Shown here one piece after another: positions 1-10,945 of a DNA stretch of 50,793 nt (positions are counted from its first letter, which is position 1; each line of letters begins with the position of its first letter). The notes beneath the pieces are model-generated. The model was given only the letters and a program-made list of their open reading frames with translations. It was not told where the DNA came from and ran no database searches. Both the position numbers and the translations under genes were made by a program. Origin of the DNA: Mycobacteriales bacterium (GTDB taxonomy: Bacteria > Actinomycetota > Actinomycetes > Mycobacteriales > SCTD01); contig JAUJOY010000008.1 in NCBI GenBank assembly GCA_030447385.1, positions 72,211 through 123,003 of the forward strand, written 5' to 3'.

Positions 1-8
1 GGCCGGGG

Positions 9-75
9 AGGCCGGCCGGGCGGAAGGCCGGCCCGCGGTAGCCCGGAGAGGCCGGCCGGGCGGAAGGCCGGCCCG
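9..75. repeat. Tandem GC-rich hairpin repeat downstream of topA
   Basis: Two 27-nt copies (9-35 and 49-75) are identical and lie 40 nt apart. Each contains the inverted arms GCCGGCC and GGCCGGC around a short loop. They begin about 37 nt beyond the topA stop codon, so on the minus strand they could act as a transcription terminator, although no T-tract follows. The rest of positions 1-111 holds nothing else that I can identify. Confidence 0.5.
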
Positions 76-111
76 GCGGGAGGCCAGCACGGCACCAGGC
101 GCCCGAGCAGC

Positions 112-2922
<2,811 letters not shown>

Positions 2923-3022
2923 GGTTCTCCAGGCTCCTCGACGTACGTCTTGCGCTGCGCCGGAAGCGCCACCGCCGACCGAGTGTGCCCCACGCGGCGC
3001 TCGGCGTGGGGCGGCGAGCGGC

Positions 3023-4442
3023 TCAGGGGACGAGGAAGCCCTGCTCCACCAGGCGCTGCACGGCCGGCAGCACCTGCTCCGCGGCCTCGCTGTCATCCAT
3101 CCCGGCGCTGGCCGCGAGCACGGCCACGAGCGCCCCGAGCCGGCGCGTCCCGTCACACCCGGCGAGCAGAGCTGCCCCGTAGTCGTCGATGCTGCCGGAC
3201 CAGCGCAGCCCGCGTTCCTGCTGCAGCACCTGAGCCTGGGCGACCCAGCCGTCCTCGGTCCGCCCGGCGACCGAGTGCAGGCGTACGTCGTCGCGCAGCC
3301 ACCAGGCGGTGGCGAGCATCCCCCGGTCGAGGGCCTCCTGCGCGGCGAAGAACGCCGGGACCTGCTCCCCCCAGGCGGGAGCCAGCGGCTGCGGGGCCTC
3401 GTCCAGCCGTGCCCGGCCGGACCCCCTGCGCAGGGCGAGGATGCCGAAGGCCACCGCCTCCACGCGGCGCTCGGCGAACCAGTCCATCCAGGCTTCGTAC
3501 AGCACGTCGAAGCGCTCGGCCTCCTCGCCGTCGCGCCGCCAGGCCGTCACGTAGTCCTCCGGCGCGGCCAGCTCACGCTGCACGACCCACCCGTCGGCGC
3601 GCGGACCGAACCATGAGCACACCCGGGAGTCGCCGTCCTCACCCTCGACGTGGAGCCAGCTGGCCAGCAGCACCGCCGTACCCCCCTCGACCAGGACCCC
3701 CGGCAGCGAGCGGACCAGGTCGCGGCACAGGTCGTCGCCGTCCCGGCCGCCGTCGCGGTAGGTGTAGCGGACGGACGGACCGATCACGAAGGGGGGTTGC
3801 TCACCACCAGGTCGAACAGCTCGCCGGTGACCGGCTGCAGCAGGTCCCCCTCCCGCACGTCCAGGCTCGTCCCGGCCAGCGCCGCCCCCAGCCGGGTGTA
3901 GGCGGCGGACCGCGGGTTGGCGTCGGTGGCCACGACGGTACTGCTGTGCCGCTGGGCCAGCAGGGCCTGCACGCCCGAGCCGGTGCCGAGGTCCAGGGTG
4001 CGGCCCACGTCGTGCCGCGGGGTGGCGGCTGCCAGGGTTCGGCTGGCCGCCCCGACGCCGAGGAGCCGGTCCGGGTCGACCCCTCCCGGATCGTGGGCGA
4101 CGAGCACCTCGACCCCGTCGTGCACGACCGGGGAGAGGCGTACGGCGGCCGCCACGCCGTACCCGTCCGGCCGCAGCCAGGAGTGCGGCACCCCGGCCCG
4201 CCGGGACTGCGACAGCGGCACGGGGACACCCAGCACGAACAGCCGGGCCAGCGTCTCCAGGCTCGATCCGCCCGAGGTCCTGCGCAGCAGCGGGGCCAAC
4301 TCCCGGCGGTCCAGGTGGACGCGGGCGTCGGCGCCGAGCCGCGCGTCCAGGGCCGCGCTGACCAGCCCGCGTTCCCGAGCGCATCGCGCATGGGCGGGCC
4401 ATCAGCCAGCCACGAGCGGAGGTCTAGCAAGGAGGCGTGCAT
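3023..4442 (-). pseudogene. Class I SAM-dependent methyltransferase (N5-glutamine MTase-like), two frameshifts
   Basis: Three frames must be joined to read one protein of about 473 residues. From the ATG at 4442 the product begins MHASLLDLRSWLADG. Near 4377 the frame slips (GCGCTCGGG where one more C would restore it). It then runs through LDLGTGSGVQALLAQR, the SAM-binding motif I, to VVSNPP. At 3791-3796 the run of six C (minus strand) needs seven to give the catalytic NPPF motif. As written, the frame reads NPPS and stops. The last frame continues FVIGPSVRYTYRDGG to the stop at 3023. Adding two bases makes the length a multiple of three. This gene sits near topA and bldG in Streptomyces, as far as I recall. 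Either it is a recent pseudogene or the sequence has two lost cytosines. The substrate is unknown. Confidence 0.8.
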
Positions 4443-4463
4443 CAGTCGACGCTACCCATGGCG

Positions 4464-4495
4464 ACGGGGCGCCCTCCCGAAGGAGGACGCCCCGT
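4464..4495 (-). terminator. Stable hairpin with CGAA loop between surface-protein gene and methyltransferase
   Basis: The arms 4464-4477 and 4482-4495 pair over 14 positions around a CGAA tetraloop. The single C/A mismatch on the plus strand becomes a G-U wobble in minus-strand RNA, so the fold favours that strand. It lies 21 nt beyond the stop of the LPxTG protein gene. There is no U-tract, as is common in GC-rich actinobacteria. Confidence 0.65.
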
Positions 4496-4516
4496 GGAGA
4501 TGCCTAGCGGTGCGGG

Positions 4517-5857
4517 CTAGTCCTGGACGACGCGACGCAGGCCGAGTGCGCCACCCAGGACCACCAGGGCGAACAGGGCCAGCAGCGGCGAAGCCCCCGT
4601 ACGCGGCAGCTGCTGCTGCTCCGCCTGGACCGCTGGCGCCGGTGGCGCCGGCCTCGGCTGCGCCGGCGGCGGGGCGGCCGGGACAGTCACCCCGGCGGTC
4701 GGTGGGCTGACGAAGTTGCCCTGCTGGCTGCAGCGGATCTCCGTCACGTTGAAGTACGTCCCCGGTCCGGTGTTCTCCTCGACCCGGACGGTGAACGTCT
4801 GCGTGGCGGTCCGTCCGGGGCCGATCTCCACATCCTCGGGTCGGAGGGTGACGTCGGTGCCGCCGTCGCCCTCCCGCTGCGTCAGCTCGACCTCCGTGCC
4901 GAACTCGCCTGACGTGGAGACGAACTCGAACACCGGGTTGAGGTGGTCGATGACGGACAGGACGTCGCAGGATTCGTCACCGGTGTTCTGGAACCTCGCG
5001 GTGTAGGTCACCGTCTGGCCGGGGTTGGCGCTGGTGGGTGTGGCGTCCTTCGTGAGGTTGAACTCAGCGTTGCCCCCCTCCGGAGGCCTGATGCTGCCGG
5101 CGGGGCAACCGGTCACCCCGGCCACGGCGTGGCTGATGAAGACGTCGCCTCGGAGCAGGTCGCTGGCGAAGATGATGTGCACGCCGTTGACGACGATCGT
5201 GCCGCCGCTGCCGTCCTCGTTGAGATCGAAGGTCTGCTCGTTGAGGATCACCGTGGCGACCCCGGGGATGTCGATCCGCGTGTTGGGCGGTACCTCACCG
5301 TCCTCGATGTTGAGGACTTCCTGGCCGTTCACCAGCAGGTTGACGAACTCGGTGGTCGCCTCCAGCCTGCCACACGTGGCGTTGGCCTGCGCGTCGATGA
5401 CCTCAGCGGTGAGCAGGGACGTCCCCGGCGTACCCCCAGGGAGGGGAAGCGGAAGCTCGACGCCTTCTGTGGCCGTCAGCACTGTGGCGCCCTCGGTGAT
5501 CGCCTGTGCCATGGCGGCCGGCCTCGTGCAGTCGGTGGCGGCGCGGGTCGCGAGCGTGTCGGACGTCGCGATCGAGCCGTCGTCGGGAACCGAGACATCG
5601 AGAACCTCGTCCTCAGCCACGCCGCCGGTCCCCGGCGGGCAGGTGGACGTGCTCCGGGAGAGCTCGTCGGTATCGACGGGGACCGCCAAATCCGTGCCGG
5701 ACAGGACGGTCACCTCGTCGACGAGGAGCCCGAAGGCGTCGGCGAAAGCCCCCTTCTGGCCGGTTGTCTGTGCGGCGGCGGGCGCCGCCGGCGACACGAC
5801 GAGCAGCGCGAGCGCGAGCGCTCCCGTGCCGGCGACCGTGCGTTGTAGGACGCGCAT
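4517..5857 (-). CDS. LPxTG cell-wall-anchored surface protein with DUF11-like domain
   Basis: The 446-residue product has a Sec signal peptide (about residues 1-29, ending in APAAAQ). It then has a choice-of-anchor-type body with several cysteines, and a DUF11-like beta-sandwich repeat at about residues 260-370 (LTKDATPTSANPGQTVTYTA). A proline/alanine-rich wall-spanning stretch follows. The end is a complete sorting signal: LPRTG, a hydrophobic helix, then RRVVQD. A sortase should therefore link it to the cell wall. The ATG at 5857 follows GGAG at good spacing. A class E sortase lies at 16581-17276, but that class usually prefers LAxTG. The gene separates the methyltransferase from hppA and may be an accessory insertion. 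Its function beyond the cell surface is unknown. Confidence 0.85.
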   Translation of the reverse strand: MRVLQRTVAGTGALALALLVVSPAAPAAAQTTGQKGAFADAFGLLVDEVTVLSGTDLAVPVDTDELSRSTSTCPPGTGGVAEDEVLDVSVPDDGSIATSDTLATRAATDCTRPAAMAQAITEGATVLTATEGVELPLPLPGGTPGTSLLTAEVIDAQANATCGRLEATTEFVNLLVNGQEVLNIEDGEVPPNTRIDIPGVATVILNEQTFDLNEDGSGGTIVVNGVHIIFASDLLRGDVFISHAVAGVTGCPAGSIRPPEGGNAEFNLTKDATPTSANPGQTVTYTARFQNTGDESCDVLSVIDHLNPVFEFVSTSGEFGTEVELTQREGDGGTDVTLRPEDVEIGPGRTATQTFTVRVEENTGPGTYFNVTEIRCSQQGNFVSPPTAGVTVPAAPPPAQPRPAPPAPAVQAEQQQLPRTGASPLLALFALVVLGGALGLRRVVQD

Positions 5858-6213
5858 GGAACGTGCTCCTTCGAGTCTTCGACCACTGTCGAGACAACTG
5901 GTTCGGGCGGAAAGGGTGGTATCGACGGGGACAACGACCGTCGTGGGTCAAGGAGACGGCTTGGAGGCAGTGACTTATCGGTTCATTCTGTGCGTCAGGC
6001 GTGCGAGTAGTCCGTCCAGCACGGTCCGGCACCGGAGCGCCAGGAGAGTACCGCAGGCATCACCGGCACCCTCTCATGGCAGGTATCACTCCGTACAAGG
6101 TCCTCCTGCGGGAGACGTGGATCAGCCGCGGTCACGGGCGATGAGGCGCTGCGACGAGAGGGTCCACCTCGATGGGACCTCACGAGGTCAGGCCGGTCTG
6201 GGCTTCCGCGAGC
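5858..6213. other. 356-nt intergenic region upstream of the surface-protein gene
   Basis: I see no convincing gene here. It should hold the promoter and leader of the LPxTG gene (minus strand) and the end of the hppA transcript. Its base composition is less GC-rich than its neighbours around 5870-6060. Short open frames exist on both strands, but they lack a ribosome binding site and any recognisable domain. Near 6163-6190 there are only weak inverted repeats of about 5 bp, too short to call a terminator. Confidence 0.5.
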
Positions 6214-8523
6214 TCAGACGGGCAGCTTCTCGGCCCCCTCAGCGATCTCCACAGCCCCCGAGACGCTGCGCTTGTTGCTGATCGTCACGGCCGTGACGAT
6301 GCCGGCGACGGCCAGCGCCGCGATGACGAAGCGGACGCCGAGGTTGGCGTCGTCCCCCACTCCGTACTGCACGACGGTGGGGGCGATGAGCAGCGCGACG
6401 AGGTTCATGACCTTGAGCAGCGGGTTGAGCGCGGGGCCGGCGGTGTCCTTGAACGGGTCGCCGACGGTGTCACCGATGATCGTGGCCTCGTGCGCCGAGC
6501 TGCCCTTGCCGCCGTGCGTGCCGTCCTCGACGAGCTTCTTGGCGTTGTCCCAGGCGCCGCCCGAGTTGGACAGGAACACCGCCATGAGCACGCCCGCGGC
6601 GATGGCCCCCGCGAGGAAGGCACCCAGCGGCTGGTAGCCGAGGGCGAACCCGACGGCGATCGGCGAGAGGACGGCCAGCAGGCCGGGGGTGGCCAGCTCG
6701 CGCAGCGAGTCCTTGGTGCAGATGTCGACGACGCGGGCGTAGTCCGGCTTCTCGGTGTAGTCCATGATCCCGGGCTTGGTGCGGAACTGCTCGCGCACCT
6801 CGAACACCACGCGCCCGGCGGCGCGGGAGACCGCCTGGATGGCCAGCCCGGAGAACAGGAACACCACGGCGGCACCGATGATCAGGCCGAACAGCAGGTT
6901 GGGCTTCTCGATCGACAGCGAGAAGTCCCCGGCGGAGCGGCCGGCCTGGACCAGCGCCCGCTCGACCTCCGTGCGGAACGAGCCGAACAGCGCGGTCGCC
7001 GCGAGGACCGCCGTGGCGATGGCGATGCCCTTGGTGATCGCCTTGGTGGTGTTGCCCACCGCATCGAGGCTGGTGAGCACGAGCGCCCCCTCCTCGGTGA
7101 CCTCACCGGACATCTCGGCGATGCCCTGCGCGTTGTCGCTGATCGGGCCGAAGGTGTCCATCGCGACGATGACGCCGACCGTGGTGAGCAGGCCGGTGCC
7201 GGCGAGCGCGACGGCGAACAGCGCGACGACCGTCGAGCCGCCGCCGAGCAGGAACGCCGCGTAGACGGCCCCGCCGATGAGCAGCGCGGAGTAGACCGCG
7301 GACTCGAGGCCGACGGCGATGCCGGCCAGGATGACCGTCGCGGGGCCGGTCAGCGAGCTCTTGCCGATCTCCCTGACCGGCTTGCGGTTGGTCTCGGTGA
7401 AGTAGCCGGTGAGCACCTGGATGAGACTGGCCAGGACGATGCCGATGATCACGGCACCGATGGCGACGAGGCGTGGGTCCTGGTCGGAGGGGGCGCCGCC
7501 GTCGAGCTCGGCGAAGGTGCCGGGCAGGTAGAGGAAGGCGGCGATGGCGACGAGGACTGCCGAGACGACCGCTGATAGGAAGAAGCCCCGGTTGATCGCG
7601 TTCATGCCGTTGCGGTCGGTCTCCCGCGGTGACGTGCCGTAGATCCCGACGAGGGCGGTGAGCACGCCGATGGCCGGGACGATGAGCGGGAAGACCAGGC
7701 CCTGTGCACCGAAGGCGACCTGGCCCAGGATCAGTGCGGCCACCAGCGTCACGGCGTAGGACTCGAACAGGTCTGCCGCCATGCCGGCGCAGTCGCCGAC
7801 GTTGTCACCGACGTTGTCCGCGATCGTCGCCGCGTTGCGCGGGTCGTCCTCGGGGATCCCCTGCTCGACCTTGCCGACGAGGTCGGCGCCCACGTCGGCC
7901 GCTTTGGTGAAGATGCCGCCACCGACACGCATGAACATAGCGAGCAGGGCACCACCGAAGGCGAAGCCCTCGAGGACCCGCGGAGCCTGGTCGTCGTAGG
8001 CGATCAGGACGAGCGAGGCACCGAACAGGCCCAGCCCCACGGTGAACATGCCGACCACGCCGCCGGCCCGAAACGCCAGCCGCAGCGCCCGCTTGGTCCC
8101 GGACTCGTTGGCGGCGTTGGCCACCCGCAGGTTGGTGCGGGTCGCGAGCGTCATGCCGATGAAGCCGACCAGTGCGGAGAAGCCGGCGCCCACCAGGAAG
8201 AAGATCGAGCGGCCGACGCGTACGCCGGCGTCCTCGGCCGGGAGCAGGAACAGCAGCAGGAACACCAGGGCGGCGAACACGGCCAGGGTCCGGAACTGAC
8301 GGGAGAGGTATGCCGCGGCACCCACCTGCACCGCCTTCGCGATCTCGATCATCTTCGGGGTGCCCTGTCCCGCGGCCAGCACCTCCTTGGCGAAGACGGC
8401 GGCGAAGCCGAGCGCCACCAGTGAGGTCAGCAGGATGAGGTAGACGATGGACTTGTCGCCCTCGGCGACCGAGGCCAGGTCAGTGCCGGAGACGGCAAGG
8501 GGAGTCGCGGCAGTGTTCAGCAC
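6214..8523 (-). CDS. hppA: Membrane-bound proton-translocating pyrophosphatase, K+-independent type
   Basis: This enzyme couples pyrophosphate hydrolysis to proton export. The 769-residue product is almost entirely transmembrane helices. It carries the family hallmarks: DVGADLVGKVEQGIPEDDPR for pyrophosphate and Mg binding, and NVGDNVGDCAGMAADLFE. The segment GNTTKAITKG has lysine where K+-dependent enzymes have alanine, which marks the K+-independent class. The start is the GTG at 8523, with GGAGG ten nt upstream. The upstream continuation of the frame is arginine-rich and not credible. It lies between apgA and the surface-protein gene, in the bldG neighbourhood as in Streptomyces. Confidence 0.96.
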   Translation of the reverse strand: MLNTAATPLAVSGTDLASVAEGDKSIVYLILLTSLVALGFAAVFAKEVLAAGQGTPKMIEIAKAVQVGAAAYLSRQFRTLAVFAALVFLLLFLLPAEDAGVRVGRSIFFLVGAGFSALVGFIGMTLATRTNLRVANAANESGTKRALRLAFRAGGVVGMFTVGLGLFGASLVLIAYDDQAPRVLEGFAFGGALLAMFMRVGGGIFTKAADVGADLVGKVEQGIPEDDPRNAATIADNVGDNVGDCAGMAADLFESYAVTLVAALILGQVAFGAQGLVFPLIVPAIGVLTALVGIYGTSPRETDRNGMNAINRGFFLSAVVSAVLVAIAAFLYLPGTFAELDGGAPSDQDPRLVAIGAVIIGIVLASLIQVLTGYFTETNRKPVREIGKSSLTGPATVILAGIAVGLESAVYSALLIGGAVYAAFLLGGGSTVVALFAVALAGTGLLTTVGVIVAMDTFGPISDNAQGIAEMSGEVTEEGALVLTSLDAVGNTTKAITKGIAIATAVLAATALFGSFRTEVERALVQAGRSAGDFSLSIEKPNLLFGLIIGAAVVFLFSGLAIQAVSRAAGRVVFEVREQFRTKPGIMDYTEKPDYARVVDICTKDSLRELATPGLLAVLSPIAVGFALGYQPLGAFLAGAIAAGVLMAVFLSNSGGAWDNAKKLVEDGTHGGKGSSAHEATIIGDTVGDPFKDTAGPALNPLLKVMNLVALLIAPTVVQYGVGDDANLGVRFVIAALAVAGIVTAVTISNKRSVSGAVEIAEGAEKLPV

Positions 8524-8727
8524 AGTCGTACGTCCTCCAGAACATGCGTGGTCCCGCTCAGAGTGGGAGCGGTGCGGAGCCCTGCCCGCGCAGGCGGGCG
8601 ACCTCGCCCCGCGGCCCGGAGCCGAAGGGGGGGACGTCCGCACAGCAGGCCCGTGTCCATCCGCACGAACCGGACGAGCACAGGCTGCCCGGGCGGACCG
8701 GGTGCTGCGAGCATAGCGACCGCCGAA

Positions 8728-8753
8728 GGCACGCCCCGGAGGCAGGGTGCGCC
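8728..8753 (-). terminator. Possible hairpin downstream of apgA
   Basis: On the minus strand GGCGCACCC (8753-8745) can pair with GGGCGTGCC (8736-8728) with one G-U and one mismatch, across an 8-nt loop. It starts 12 nt after the apgA stop, where a terminator would be expected, and may separate the bldG-apgA transcript from hppA. There is no U-tract. The rest of 8524-8764 is leader and promoter space for hppA without a clear consensus. Confidence 0.35.
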
Positions 8754-8764
8754 TGCTCGGAGAC

Positions 8765-9235
8765 CTAGCGCTGCGCCACGATCGTCGTGCGGGGCCCGGC
8801 TCCGGCCGGCAGCGGCCAGCGCATCGTCACGACCGTCGCCCCGGGCTCGGTCTTCACCGTGACGTCGTCGACTAGCCCGTTCAACACCGCGAGTGCCACG
8901 TCCGGGTCCCCGTGCCCGTCCAGGCCGTGGTGGGGCTCGTCGGCGAGCATCCCCTCGGCCGGGTCGTCCGGCACCGGACCGGCCGCCGGTCCCGCATCGG
9001 AGACGGTCAGCGTGAGACCCGACACGTCGTCGGCCACGGTCAGCCGCACCGGGACGTCCGGGGCATGCCGGGCATGAAGCCCGACGGCTCGGGAGCAGGC
9101 CTCCCCCACCGCGAGGCGGAGCTCGTCGACCCGCTCGTCGTCGAGGCCCGCGCGGCGGGCGGCGGCGACGGCCACGAGCCGCGCGGTGCGAACGTGCGAG
9201 GGCAGCGGGCTGAGCAGCAGCTCGACGAGGGCCAT
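8765..9235 (-). CDS. apgA: Anti-sigma factor of the BldG system (HATPase_c, RsbW-like)
   Basis: This is a 156-residue GHKL-type protein that would bind a sigma factor and be released by unphosphorylated BldG. The N-box region reads RLAVGEACSRAVGLHA. The usual EACxNA asparagine is replaced, but this same wording occurs in the Streptomyces partner of BldG (orf3/ApgA), so it is a family trait rather than a local defect. VSDAG is the G1-like motif. The gene begins 19 nt after the bldG stop, consistent with one transcript. Whether it still binds ATP or phosphorylates BldG cannot be decided from sequence. The start is the ATG at 9235, with a weak ribosome binding site, possibly translated by coupling to bldG. 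Confidence 0.85.
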   Translation of the reverse strand: MALVELLLSPLPSHVRTARLVAVAAARRAGLDDERVDELRLAVGEACSRAVGLHARHAPDVPVRLTVADDVSGLTLTVSDAGPAAGPVPDDPAEGMLADEPHHGLDGHGDPDVALAVLNGLVDDVTVKTEPGATVVTMRWPLPAGAGPRTTIVAQR

Positions 9236-9254
9236 TGGGAAGTGGGGGCGGCAG

Positions 9255-9596
9255 CTAGTCCGTCGCGGCCACGGCCTCCTCCACCGAGGTGTGGATTGGG
9301 AAGACCTTGGTCAACCCGGTGATCCGGAAGATCTTCAGGATGCGCTCCTGCGTGCAGACCAGCCGCAGTGAGCCCTCGTGGGCACGTACGCGCTTGAGCC
9401 CGCCGACGAGGACGCCCAGGCCGGTCGAATCGAGGAACTCCACGCCCTCCATGTCGACGACGAGGTGGTACTGGCCGCTGCTCACGAGGTCGATGAGCTG
9501 CTCCCGGAGCTTGGGAGCCGTGTAGACGTCGATCTCGCCGCCGACCACGACGACCGTGCGGTCACCCTCGGTGCGGGTCGACAGGGACAGGTCCAC
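9255..9596 (-). CDS. bldG: Anti-sigma factor antagonist BldG (STAS domain)
   Basis: The 113-residue STAS protein is nearly the same as the Streptomyces developmental regulator BldG as I remember it. The body [16 protein letters not shown], the site [13 protein letters not shown] and the end [15 protein letters not shown] all match. The phosphorylatable serine is Ser57, the same number as in Streptomyces. In that genus BldG is an anti-anti-sigma factor needed for morphological differentiation and antibiotic production. Its state is set by an anti-sigma kinase and PP2C phosphatases, and two such phosphatases lie at 40.7-44.6 kb here. The GTG at 9596 follows AAGGAG at 7 nt. Confidence 0.93.
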   Translation of the reverse strand: MDLSLSTRTEGDRTVVVVGGEIDVYTAPKLREQLIDLVSSGQYHLVVDMEGVEFLDSTGLGVLVGGLKRVRAHEGSLRLVCTQERILKIFRITGLTKVFPIHTSVEEAVAATD

Positions 9597-9648
9597 GGAG
9601 CTTCTCCTTCAGGTGCACGAGGTCAGATCGAAGCCTACGAGATCAGGC

Positions 9649-9682
9649 CCTCGTCGGAGCCTGGCGAAGAGCCCCGACGAGG
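9649..9682 (-). terminator. Perfect hairpin between cupredoxin gene and bldG
   Basis: CCTCGTCGG (9649-9657) and CCGACGAGG (9674-9682) are perfect inverted arms. On minus-strand RNA the stem extends to 12 bp through one G-U pair, around a 10-nt loop. It lies 44 nt beyond the cupredoxin stop and 52 nt before the bldG start. It could therefore end the upstream transcript or sit in the bldG leader. No U-tract follows. Confidence 0.5.
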
Positions 9683-9726
9683 ACACGATCTAACCGCACC
9701 GGCCGCCCGACCCGAACAGCCGTCGG

Positions 9727-10140
9727 TCAGGTCACCTCGATGGTGCCCTTCATGTACGGGTGGGGCATGCAGAAGTAGGTGTAGGTCCCGGGCTTGTCCG
9801 CCGTGAAGGTGAAGCTCTGCCCCTTCCGGAGGTCGCCGGAGTCGAACGGGCCCTCGTCAGCCGTGGCGGTGTGCACCGCGCTGTCCAGGTTGGTGAAGAC
9901 CACCGTTTCGCCCACCTTCACCGACACCGTCGCCGGCTCGAAGGAGAAGTCCTTGATCATGACTGCACCCGGTGCCGCCGTGGCGCCGTCGGGTGCCGAC
10001 GAGGGAGCCGCGCCCTCGCCGGCACCCGGTGCCGTGGCGCCGTCGGGTGCCGACGAGGGAGCCGTGCCCTCGCCACCGCCGCACGCGACGAGCGCGGCGG
10101 CGGCGGCGAGAGCAGCAGCGAGGCGGCGCAGGTCAGCCAC
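9727..10140 (-). CDS. Cupredoxin (plastocyanin/azurin-like) lipoprotein
   Basis: This is a small exported copper protein, probably an electron carrier at the outer face of the membrane. A signal peptide ends in the lipobox LVAC followed by GGG. An alanine/serine/proline/glycine linker holds a duplicated segment. The type I copper domain (about residues 65-137) has the ligands His in AVHTATA, then Cys, His and Met in YFCMPHPYMKG. I prefer the GTG at 10140, which overlaps the stop of the ferritin-like gene by 8 nt. A GTG at 10164 is also possible. The neighbours upstream are two ferritin-like genes, both broken. Together they look like a periplasmic redox module. Confidence 0.85.
   Translation of the reverse strand: MADLRRLAAALAAAAALVACGGGEGTAPSSAPDGATAPGAGEGAAPSSAPDGATAAPGAVMIKDFSFEPATVSVKVGETVVFTNLDSAVHTATADEGPFDSGDLRKGQSFTFTADKPGTYTYFCMPHPYMKGTIEVT
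9965..10074. repeat. Tandem duplication in the cupredoxin linker
   Basis: Copies 9965-10020 and 10022-10074 are nearly identical. They differ by one 3-nt gap and one substitution, and encode two versions of a segment around APSSAPDGAT. The near identity at the DNA level implies a recent duplication. The reading frame is kept. Confidence 0.75.
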
Positions 10141-10945
10141 CGACGTCGCTATTGGGACGTGCACCCAGCGAGGTGTTGTTCTTGTCGAGCGGCACGAACG
10201 TGTCCGGCACGGGGTAGTTGCCGAGCACGAAGTTCAGGATCGCCGCGTGCTGACGCTCGACCGGGGCGATGGTCGCCACCGCGGACAGCGCCTCCGGGCT
10301 CGTAAACTCGCCCATCTGCTTAGTGTACGTCACTGCCGCGGTGTTCTCGAGCGTCAGCCAGCTTGGCCAGCCCTGGACGTCCTTGAGCGCGCCGAACATC
10401 TGCGTCACCGGACCACGGCCGGGTTGGGCATGGTGAACGCCGGCTGACCGGCCTTGGTCAGCGCCGCGTTGAACGCCTGCGCGTTCTCGGCGTGCTGCTT
10501 CATGGCGTTGGTGGCGAACTCCGCCACCGCCGGGGGCACCTTGCCGAACATGCCCTTGGGTGCCGCGTCGAGGGCGGACTTGTAGGCGAACACCTAGGTT
10601 CTCCAGGCTCGCGTTGAGCTTCAGCCCCGCCACGTCAGCGGCGGCCTGTGCCGAAGGACTGGCCAAAGCGCTGGGCGTGTCCGACGCGGGACCGCTGGTG
10701 GGAGCCGCACTCGGCTCCTCCTCGCTCCCGCCACAGGCGGCCAGGGCGAAGCCGCCGAGCACCACGCCGCCGCCGGCCAGGAAGCCGCGCCGGCTGCTGC
10801 TGTTGGTGCGCAGCGACGACCCGAGGTCGTCGAGGGCCTCCTTCATCTGCGGGAAGGTCGCCTCGTGCATCTCGTTCATCTGCGCGGTCATCGCGCGCAG
10901 CTCGGCCTCGCTGATCTGCATCTGCTCCCGCTTGCGAGGCCTCAT
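10133..10945 (-). pseudogene. Ferritin-like domain protein, Tat/lipoprotein type, two frameshifts
   Basis: The product starts MRPRKREQMQISEAELRAM. It has a twin-arginine export signal (SSSRRGFLAGGGVVLGG) with a lipobox-like ALAAC, then a four-helix ferritin-like domain. The frame breaks near 10598, where NASLENL should run into VFAYKSALDAAPKGMFG. It breaks again near 10412, where NPAVVR should run into VTQMFGALKDVQGW. Both breaks fit lost bases. The rest is coherent to the stop at 10133. The start ATG overlaps the stop of the preceding ferritin-like gene (ATGA), so the two were translated as a coupled pair. Related proteins are exported and may handle iron or use a diiron site. No role can be proved here. 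Confidence 0.75.

Noticed and set aside
5995-6183. Minus-strand open frame of 62 codons in the gap upstream of the surface-protein gene
   Set aside because: No ribosome binding site, no domain and unusual composition. I regard it as chance.
8765-9235. Missing N-box asparagine in apgA as a sign of decay
   Set aside because: The same GEACSRAVGLH wording occurs in the Streptomyces partner of BldG, so it is a trait of the family.
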